64,000 bases of DNA from positions 2,041,486 to 2,105,485 of the forward strand of contig BCKT01000001.1 of assembly GCA_003116875.1 (NCBI GenBank), written 5' to 3'. The DNA comes from Takashimella koratensis. Lineage: Eukaryota > Basidiomycota > Tremellomycetes > Trichosporonales > Tetragoniomycetaceae. The notes under the pieces are model-generated. The model had not been told where the DNA came from. It ran no database searches and was given only the letters and a program-made list of their open reading frames with translations. A program made the translations under genes and the position numbers. How positions within the stretch are numbered: the stretch's first letter is position 1; each line of letters begins with the position of its first letter. Below, piece by piece: positions 55,601 to 64,000 of the stretch.

Positions 55601-57556
55601 TCAGCCACATCTCTGCGTTTACTTGTATAACTGGCAGCCGAATTGAGGACTCACCGTATCGGTCCTCCATGAGCAGCGTGTACAACATGGTCTGCGCCCT
55701 ATGAGCTAAAACCCCCACCGCCCGACCCGTTTTGATTTCCAGCGGCGCAATGTTCTCCTGCACGGCCTTCGACTTTGACGGGTCGGGGATGATACGTGAT
55801 TGAACCGAGGCGTCGACTTTGCCCTTGAGCCCCCACTTGGGCGACCAGATGTCTTCTTCGACTTCGTGTAGGCCGTAAATCGCCAGTCTGCTTCCGTTCT
55901 CCCCCGGCGAAGTGTGGAGTTCACCCTGATCACCACCGACCAACCCATGTCAGTTACTCCTCATCCAAGTCAATATTTCTCAACCCAACTTACATTCGGG
56001 ACCTCGCCCACCCACTTATCCGCAAAGATCTCAAACCCCTTCCCTGCCCTCTTCCCCATCTCCTCACCCACATCATCATCCGCTAGCCCAGCTCCCCAAA
56101 GCTCCAGCTTCCTCTCCTCCTTCGACAACTCTTCTCTGATCCGTCGATACGTCTGGTCGGCGGAAAAGTCCTGCTCGAGCAACGCGCCCTGCAAGAGAGT
56201 GTGGAGGATGGTACCGTGGATTATGGGTTTGGTTGATGGACCAGGTAGCTTGATGAGGCTTTGAAGGAGAGGGCGGCGTGAACATGGCATCGCGTTCGCG
56301 ATTGAGGTCATGGTGACCAGGTGGTCGGGGTGGTGAATAATGAAACTCGCGGGGTTTTTGAAGGTGATGACGATTGGGTTTGTGGGGTCTTTGTCGTCGA
56401 CTGATAGAGCGATCACGTTGATGATGTCCTCTGATCCAACGTGAGCTCAGTAGGTGATCACCATGAATCGAGAGCTCACTCACTCTTGCGGAGCTTCAGG
56501 TCCACCCAACGTTCTTTGAGGAAGATGGTACGCTGCACGCCGGTTGCAGCGACTGTAACGGTGACAGTCTGATCATCATCAGCATTAGTGTCAGCCAAAG
56601 GTCGACTCACTTTGCCCAGACCTGGTTGTGTCGTCCCTCCCAGCATGATTCCATCTTGCACGTCCTCGACAACGCAACGTGCCCAAGGAGTTGAAGTAGA
56701 CCCAGTGGGGGCCCTTGGAACTGCAGGATGTAAGACAGGGTACCGCTGCTGTGACCTTGTTAGCCTACTGTCTCGTCAACATAATTCATGTACTCACGGG
56801 AGCGACGACTGGCTTGGTCAAGGATTCGTAATCGATATCGGTCAAAGCAGCTAGGTCGAGGTCGAATGAGAACTCATCAAACTGCGAGCTAGGAAGGGTC
56901 GCGGGCACGATTACGTCCGGGTTATCGTTATCGTTGGCGTCGGCGTTGGCGGGTTTCACGTCCTCTTCGACCTTGACAGAAACTTTCGCCTCATCTCTAG
57001 CTTGATGCTTGGAATCAGCATCGGACTTGAAGGTGAGTGGTTTGAATGCTGGCACGAAGCGTGTGGACGTTGTTTGAGGTTTGGATCCTGAAGCTACACC
57101 CACGCCGGGCTTGGTGTTGGGCCGGACGGAGTGTCGTGAGGGTACGTTGATGGCTTGCGACTCGAGCTCGACCTTGACGTGAGCGATGGATACTGCCTCA
57201 GGAGTGGCTTTCGGTTTCACGGGTGAGATATCAAAGTTGTCGAAGACCGATGCGTCGAGGCCTGACAGCAGGTCTTTCATGAAATCCTGCTCGTCCTCCT
57301 GACCCGCCCTAGGTCCTTTAGTTCCAGTAGCTGTCTTGACGTTCTCTTTCCCCGCCGACGGGGTAGGCCGGGCCTTCTTCGCTGGTATAGCGGAAGGCGT
57401 GGTGTTGTCCCATCCTGGTCGAGAATGCTTCTTAGGCGTGAAAGAGGGTTGAGAAGGGTTGAGAAGTTTGGGTCGGGATGAGGTCGGCGTGGAAGTGGTG
57501 TTGGGTGCGGGTTGGCCTTTGATGACGACAATGTCGCCTTGGCTGTTACGAGGCAT
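52679..57556 (-). CDS. DNA2: DNA replication nuclease-helicase DNA2
   Basis: Fe-S nuclease and superfamily 1 helicase for Okazaki flap processing and end resection. Multi-exon, ATG at 57556 (MPRNSQGD); upstream frame lacks an ATG. The first ~250 residues are disordered. The nuclease follows, with [21 protein letters not shown] and [11 protein letters not shown]. The four presumed cluster cysteines are that first Cys plus [10 protein letters not shown]. The helicase shows [13 protein letters not shown] (Walker A), [25 protein letters not shown] (Walker B), [46 protein letters not shown] and [20 protein letters not shown]. The tail extends past the last motif to VLAVSP. The gene is convergent with FCF1 (285 bp apart) and divergent from the HOOK gene. 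Confidence 0.95.
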
Positions 57557-57973
57557 GGATTCGTTCAAGTCGCGGGCATGGAGACGAGAGGAGGGGAGAG
57601 GGTAAATAGTCGTTGTTGGTGTTGTAGGTCGAAGGGTGTGTGTCAAGAACAGGGAGAGAGCAATGATGGCCAGTGGAGTTGAAGGGAAGGAAGAGCAAAG
57701 AGGAAAAGCAAGAAATCACACGCGTCGAATCTAGAAAACATTACAGGATCACTCCAGGGCCCGGGACAGATCACGTGACAACTAGCCTGGTCAGGTTGAC
57801 CGTGGGGTCTCCGCATACCTACCTCCCTTTGTCTGTTGCCGCGCTCAAGCCGCGCCCTTGGTACCCCAGGCATCGCATCTCGACTCTTGACAACCACTAC
57901 TCGTCCCACTCTCCACTTTACCCTTGCTATCGACTCGACTCACTCGCCTTCCCATCTCCCATCCACTATCGCA
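57557..57973. promoter_or_regulatory. Bidirectional promoter DNA2/HOOK
   Basis: 417 bp between divergent ATGs. It contains ATCACGTGACA near 57770, again a CACGTG core. Confidence 0.5.
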
Positions 57974-60900
57974 ATGGCAGCGCGGAGGGAGCAAGACGCC
58001 CTGTTGGCGTTTATCAACGCGTTCAAGCTGCCTAAACGGGTCGCGACTTTTGACCAGCTCTCCGATGGCAAGACCCTCATGGATGTGAGTGTAGGCAGAA
58101 ATCTCCTCTCAGTGCTTGTATCAGGGACCTTAGGTTACGATGAAGTGTATCGAGGTGTTAGAACTGACGCCGACTTTTTGCAGGTGATGGGATCCATGTG
58201 AGTTCTGGGTTTCGGGATGAAGCGTGTTTCCGTTACCCGTTGGTCTTGAACCAGCTGATAAGATGTAGCGACCCAACGTATTTCAAGAATGCCGGTGCGA
58301 GGGGTATGATACCCTCTGCTGGTCCCAGCAGTCCGAGCGACAACTGGGTTCTCAAGATGAACACCTTGTAGGCCCCCTCTTCTGCTCCCTCCATCTCTGC
58401 CATCCCCTCTCGCTAACCGATTCAGGAAACGCCTCTATCGCCTGCTTCTCTCGTACCCACTCCCATCCCCTCACCCATCTAACCTCTCCCTCACCTCCCT
58501 CCCCGAGCCTCAGTTCTCTTCAGTCGCCAAGAACCCTAAGAGCCCCGAAGGCTCCTCGGGGCTCGTTCAGATCTGTCGGCTTTGCGTGGCTGCCGGAGCA
58601 CTGGGGACGAGTAATGAGAAGGTTATCCCGAAGATCCAGGCGCTGGACGAGGTGTTTATGGCGGAGCTAATGAAGACGATCGAGGGGGTGAGTAGGGCTG
58701 TATGACAAATAGGAGGCGAGAGAGCCTGGGGCTGATACAGCTGATATAGGTCTTGGCGACGTTACCCAAAGCCGAAGAGGGCGAGAAAGAGGCAGCCCAG
58801 GTGGATGTACCGTGAGTCACGAGTCGAAAGAACCGCTCATGACGACAAAGTGCCCCCTCAGGCCTGAGAGCAGACCGCGATCGCTTGGTTCAAGACAACG
58901 ACGAGCTCCGGGCTCGCTGTGAACACCTCATGGAACAAGTGGCCACCATGACTGCCAATATCGTAGGTCCGATTTACGGCCTTGATTTTGGCTGGGTGTT
59001 GATGTGGGTTACAGGAGGACTTGAAGCAGGAGAGGGAAGAGCAGGACCAGAGACTGGCAATGTCGAGAAATGAAGGAGCAGCAAGTAGTTTAAGTCGGAG
59101 CCAGACGGCCGCGTCCGAGGTTGACAGCCTGCGAGCGGAACTGTGAGCCAGCTGCAAAGATGGGGTGAAGGGTCTGGACTGATGATGCTACCAGGGCTCG
59201 CAACGAGGAGCATCTTGCCGAGACCGAGGCAGCGCTAGAGAAGCAGACGGACACAGTGGCTGACCTCACCAAACGAGTCAGTTTGGCATATCATATGTCA
59301 TCAGATGGTGCAGATGCTGACCAACTAGGTTGAGGATATGCGGGACCAGGCGATTGAACTATCAAGGCTCAAAGACGAGCTGGATGAGTAAGCAGGAGCT
59401 GTACTGAGGCTGTTTCTGGCAGCTCGATGCTTACGCTCGATCATCAGGTACCGACACATAGCGGAGAAGCTGCAAAAGAGCGAAAACGTGATCGAAAAGT
59501 ACAAGAAGAAGCTCGACGACGCAGCAGGTCTCCGCCGAGAGCTCAAGGTGGGTCAATTTACTTACCTACTCTGGCACAGGTTTGGGTGAAGGTGTACAGT
59601 AGCTGATGATTTGGCAGAGCTTGGAAGAGGAGAACGCGACCCTCGTTGACCGATTGGCAGAGATTGAAGGGAATTTGCGGAAAGCGGATTCGTCCAAGTC
59701 TTTGATGGAGAGCTACAAATCTCAGATCGACGACCTGGAGAAGAAGGTCCACGACCAAGAGTCCGAAGTGAGTCGTGCCCTGTCCGAGATTGTCCGAGAT
59801 CACTTTTATCGAAAAATCAGTCGCATCTCAGTGAGCTGATCCCTGTGTTCAGATAGCAGAGCTTGGCGCGCAGCTCGAGACAACGCGAGACCAGCTCGCC
59901 GACGTTGAGCGGGACCACGAGCGGGACCGTGACGAGCTGCACATCCACCAAGAGCGTGTCAAGGAGCTCGAGCTAGGTTCGACTCCCGGCAGCAAGCGGC
60001 CAGTCTCAGTCTTGGTCCCTGCCGGCGGTGCAGGGTCGCTCAATGATGAGCTAAACATGGAGAGTGAAGACGGCGAGGCGGTAGGGACCGAAAGCAAATC
60101 TGCGTGAGTAATGGCGCGGCTTGGGTTGCGCGCTTACCGCCCTTGTCCCGGTTGATGATGGGAGGCTGATATGGTATGGGTCAGGTTGAAATTGCGGATT
60201 AGGGCTCTTCAGAGGGAACTTGAAGAAGCGAAGAGCGCAGGTCCCGGCGGACAACAAATCGCGACGCTTGAAACTCTGCTGTCGGAGGCAAACAAGGCGA
60301 GAGATCGGTATCAAGTCGATTATCTGGAGGCGCGGAAAGGAGCGCTGGTTGCTCAGACCAAGCTGGACCAAATCCGGTCCGGGCGAGGTGGTGACAGGTA
60401 CGTGTAGTGTGGGAATGTCTCGAGATGGCGTGATGGTGGTGTTTCGGTGTATAGGAAAAGCCCTTTGCTGATAAGGTTTTAGTGCGCAGACGGCGTTGGC
60501 GCTCCGACAGAAGCTGGACGAGATGACTGAGGAGAATGATGATCTCTTACGAGACAAACAAGGGCTGGAGATGGCTAAAGATGATATTGAGAAACAGCTC
60601 GCCGTGGCCAACCTTGACTGTGAGTGGTATCAAGGTGTTTCAGTTTTCGCTCGCTGGCGCTAACGATATGAAGTGAGCTTGGTGGACAAAGACAAGAGGA
60701 GCGTGTTAGCTTGTGAGTCAATGGAATAGGAGAGTTTAAATGTAGTGACGAAGGTAGTGTGCTGACTGTTTTCAGCCTTGCGAGAGAACATGGAAGGAGA
60801 TGGTAGGAAGAAAGACGAGGAGGTTCGGGATTTGAAAGAGCAAATATTGGCATTGAAAGATCGAGACCGTCTTCACCTGGAAGAGATCCGCAAGTAAGTT

Positions 60901-61906
60901 GTAGGGTAGGAAACGACCTGAGGAACCGAGACAAGGTTGTGTGCCCAGCAGTGACTGACACGTTTCAGGTTGTTGGTCGATAAAGTTGACTTGCAGTCGG
61001 CAGGGATCAGCCAACGCGAGCGTGCGATGGAAAGGGAGATGGATATCAGGTTTGTCGCGATTGATAGCTTGCAAGTTATTCAATGGAAGCTGATCGCCGT
61101 ATCAAGCAACCTGCGAGCCTCGTTAAAATCCAAGGGAGTGCCGGAAGACGCACAGCAGCAGATTATAGGCCTGCACGAAGCCAACGCCAAGCTCGTTGGT
61201 GATATCCAAGACTTGACGGACAAGCTTGATAAAGCCAAGGACGTGAGTAGAAGAAGGATTGGACAAGGACCTCAGTTGGGGCAGAAGGGAGCTGATAATA
61301 CCACAGTTTATCAAGAACCAAGACGCGTTGTTCCGCGCTGACCATGCGAGGCCGGTAAGTCCTCGATCGTGAAGACCGTGCACCTGGGTACATGCTGATG
61401 ATACAAACAGACTGTGCCGGATTTTGGCGAGGCGCAGAAGAGCTACGAAGCTCAAATCGCTACCCTCAAAGCCGAACTGCAGCAAGAGAAGGCAAGTTCA
61501 AAGACTGTCGCCAAACATACAATGTCCTCGTGTTTCAGACCCGCTGACGGACGCGTGTAGCAACGGACCTTGGGGATGGAGAAGAGATACCGACTAGAAC
61601 AACAGCTCATGTTGTCCGCGTGGCACGAGCTGGGTTCGAGAACGGTGCGGGATCATTTACATGCCGCAGGGACGAGAAGGGCACAGGCGAGACCTCAATC
61701 GACCAGCTGGCTAGGCAGGCAACGGCGACACGTAAGTCAAGTGTACTGAGTGCGGAAAAGGAAAAAAGAATCACGAAGGAGAGAGCGGGTTGCTGATTTG
61801 CTTTGGACTCTGTCTGGTCGTACACCCAGCAAGAAGACGCCTTGTTTGTGAGTGTGTTTGCAGATGAAAGGATGAGGTTTTGACTGACATACAATAGACA
61901 CGGTAA
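57974..61906 (+). CDS. HOOK-family dynein adaptor
   Basis: Cytoplasmic adaptor that links early endosomes to dynein through the FTS/FHIP complex, as known for Aspergillus HookA and Ustilago Hok1. Many short exons; ATG at 57974. The N-terminal Hook domain shows LLAFINAFKLPKRVATFDQL, SDGKTLMDVMGSIDPTYF and SDNWVLKMNTLKRLYRLLLS, then QICRLCVAAGALG (about 1-190). Coiled coil follows for most of the rest (LRADRDRLVQDNDELRARCE, LEDDAAGLRRELKS-type heptads). The C-terminal end has DFIKNQDALFRADHA, SAWHELGSRTVRDH and STSWLGRQRRH, as in Hook proteins. Two tiny last exons give QEDALF and TR-stop at 61904; read-through of the preceding donor would stop at 61747-61749 instead. Total about 750-800 residues. 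Confidence 0.88.
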
Positions 61907-62203
61907 TGTTCCCCGAGATGGGCGCAACGAATAGCAACGACCTCTACGTTTCATGTCTCACGACAAAGTCATGTCCAGATCCTATATGTCCACTGTAACC
62001 TGTCTCAACTCTTTTCGTGGGTAGCAAATGAGATGTGACTTTTAGCAATACCGCGTGATCGGGACTGTGATTGAAGAGACTTTTATGATTTCCAGTTGCT
62101 TCGAGTTTTCTCCCATTTTTTTCTGCGATTTTCTTATTGCCTTGTTGTTCTGTGCTCATCTCGAATCATCCACCCCACCACCTAGTCACGCACGACGATC
62201 ACG

Positions 62204-63213
62204 ATGCCTCTCTATGAGCTCTTCTGTATCGTCTCGCACAACCCTGCGTCGCCTGTGAGTCTCGCCCTTTGTTTTGGTTGGCGATCAAGCATGTATTTTG
62301 CCCTTTGCTGATTGTCTCTCCCTTGTCCTACCTGACCTTGCCGTCAATGATCGCTTTTCGTCCTTCGCTTCTCATCCTCATACCCCCTTTATACCTGGCT
62401 CTTCTTGGTCTCCCACACTTCAATCCATTACTGTCTACTCCCATTCGCCTTGCCTTATTATCAATTCTCGCGCATAGGCCAACTTGCGACAACTCATCGA
62501 GTCCCTCGCGCGGACAGTTCACAACACGGGCGGCGTGGTTCGTGATCTGCAAAGTTTGGGTGTAGCACGGACTTTGCCAGAACGGATGCGAAGGAACCAG
62601 CAGTACCATACGAAGGGAGAGTGAGTGGAGCTGTGAATTGTTTGGATTCTATGAATCGGGGGTGTGGAGGTGGTTGTGGATGATGATGAGCGAGGTTATC
62701 GGAACATTCCGGGTTAGAGGTTGTCTTTCCCCCCCCCCCCCCACCCCCAGGCGGTGGAAGACTCTTGCTATTCCTCGAGCTTCTTGGGCTGGAGAGAGAC
62801 TCTGGAGAGACAGCCGCTGACACCGCTTTAGCCACTTCACAATGACGTTCGATACCAGCCCTGTCGTCATGCAGCGACTAAACGAGACCCTCCGGGTAGA
62901 CCCGCTCGTCATCCGGTAAGTTCTGGGGTTGCATGGACTTGAGCAGATGGGGATGAGCTGGTGTTCAGTTGGCTACAGAGGGAAACGATAAGCTGACGTG
63001 GATTCTTAGGTGGATGTTGTTGAAAAAGGGAGAAAAACTGTAAGTTGCTCGTATCCGTTGCCGCACCCGTTTCTCGGGACTTGGTAGTTCAACAAGTATC
63101 AAATTATCATCTATCATTTTGCTTGGTCGAGACTGACCCCTGCTTTTAGGCGAGACTTGAACCCAGCACCCTTGTCGAGTCTGCGTGACCTGCCGGCAAA
63201 CCAGGACGTTTGA
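62204..63213 (+). CDS. MRP17: Mitochondrial ribosomal protein bS6m
   Basis: Small-subunit mitoribosomal protein of the bacterial S6 family. Five exons, 62204-62254, 62478-62620, 62832-62915, 63010-63039 and 63150-63213, give 123 residues. The sequence runs [80 protein letters not shown] and [20 protein letters not shown], matching fungal Mrp17 throughout, followed by a short extra tail ([20 protein letters not shown]). Exon 4 is only 30 nt. Every junction keeps frame. Confidence 0.95.
62729..62742 (+). repeat. Poly-C tract inside MRP17 intron 2
   Basis: About 14 C in the 211-nt intron between exons 2 and 3, far from the splice sites. Confidence 0.85.
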
Positions 63214-63579
63214 TTGGAGTGAGGCAGATCGGGGAAAGGCAAGGCGGAAAACGCTTGAGATAGGTTCTGGAGCGGAGTAGAGGGAAAGGAGTGCATAGAT
63301 ACAGAGGGCCAGGATGGGCGTCGACCACATATCCACCGTATTATCACTTGTACAACATGCATGAGTCTTGACATTGATCCTTGGTTTGGTTATTGTCTGC
63401 CGTGGAGGCTGTTGTCGGTGTTTATGGGGTCCTTGATTGGCTGGGTTGGCGCAGGGTGCAAAGAGGGTCTCATTCCGGCTCTGTCCCAGCCTACAACCGG
63501 TTTTCTTCGCGTCGTTCTCCATTCTCCCTTCTCTCCACTCTCTCTCTCATCCATTCATTCACTCATCTCACCAACCAGC

Positions 63580-64000
63580 ATGACTGCAGTCAAAGAAGGT
63601 GACTACGAAGGTAAGCTTTGCATCGCCAAAATTTGCGACGGACCAGGCTCACGATCCCAGCGCTTCGGAACGAGGTGAAGAAAGTCCTAGCCCAACCGGG
63701 GTACGATGATGGAAGCGCGGGGCCGGTGTTTGTGCGGTACGTCAATGGCTCAATGTCGCTTCAAGAGAGAACGAGCACTATACGATACAATGTTGCTGCT
63801 GTCATGGTCACGTTCGTGCTGACCATCACTGGCTGACAGACTCGCATGGCACGCCAGCGGCAACTTTAGTCTCGTCGAGGTGAGCTGCCTACCATGATGT
63901 CTGACGGCATGAAGCTGACATTCACTCAGCACAATGGAGGTTCAAATGGGCAAGTCATCTCTTGGTTCAGTTCAAGGTACTAGGGATGACGAGCTGATCA
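63580..64000 (+). CDS. CCP1: Cytochrome c peroxidase-type class I haem peroxidase, 3' part beyond window
   Basis: Removes hydrogen peroxide using cytochrome c (or ascorbate in related enzymes). ATG at 63580; the assembled start is MTAVKEGDYEALRNEVKKVL, then [36 protein letters not shown]. The distal-side Arg, Trp and His of VRLAWHASG and the GGSNG turn are class I hallmarks. There is no presequence before MTAVKEGDY, so mitochondrial targeting is not visible. The next exon ends AATGG followed by GCAAGT, which looks like a GC-type donor; normal reading hits TAG. The usual ATMRF continuation lies outside the window. Confidence 0.85.

Noticed and set aside
63140..63210. tRNA T-arm-like sequence on the minus strand (GGGTTCAAGTCTC)
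   Set aside because: No matching acceptor stem or anticodon arm; the bases are coding sequence of MRP17 exon 5.

Overview
The window is a 64-kb nuclear segment of a basidiomycetous yeast. I infer Tremellomycetes, possibly Trichosporonales. The basis is dense short introns (mostly 50-100 nt, GTGAGT donors, CTGAC/CTAAC branch sites), single-codon first exons (ATG followed at once by GT), CT-rich leaders, a fungal phosphoketolase, and an NBR1 receptor with three ZZ domains. No rRNA, tRNA, CRISPR array or recognisable transposase was found. No species is claimed.

Layout. Left arm, 1-34.4 kb: phosphoketolase (-, cut by the left edge), RAM2 prenyltransferase alpha subunit (+), a NADAR-domain protein (+), an arrestin-like protein (-), a 5.8-kb stretch without convincing genes, UBR1 E3 ligase (-, 7 exons), TRAPP subunit TRS33 (+), a PSP1-domain protein (-) and the autophagy receptor NBR1 (+). 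Right arm, 49.3-64 kb: a SAP30-like protein (-), FCF1 (+, 10 coding exons), DNA2 nuclease-helicase (-), a HOOK-family dynein adaptor (+), mitochondrial ribosomal protein bS6m/MRP17 (+) and the start of a cytochrome c peroxidase (+, cut by the right edge). These are conserved housekeeping or metabolic genes.

Between the two arms, 34.9-48.4 kb is a different kind of region and the main discovery. Eleven small intronless genes (about 140-270 codons) lie head-to-tail on the minus strand. I recognise none from known families, but most are visibly related to each other: an N-terminal strand-like block ending in a variant of 'FEPP', a central 'FNVYV'-like block, and one of two C-terminal types. Many have a TATA-like box 70-115 bp before the ATG, and P2-P4 share a different upstream motif. 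The interval also holds four long poly-G tracts (one with an N gap), three copies of a dispersed repeat, and a perfect 23-bp tandem duplication. It looks like a lineage-specific, rapidly diverging and probably regulated gene array inserted among conserved genes. Its function is unknown. I number the genes P1-P11 in order of increasing coordinate.

Exon borders were worked out by hand from splice signals, reading frame and family similarity. Only ATG starts were accepted.
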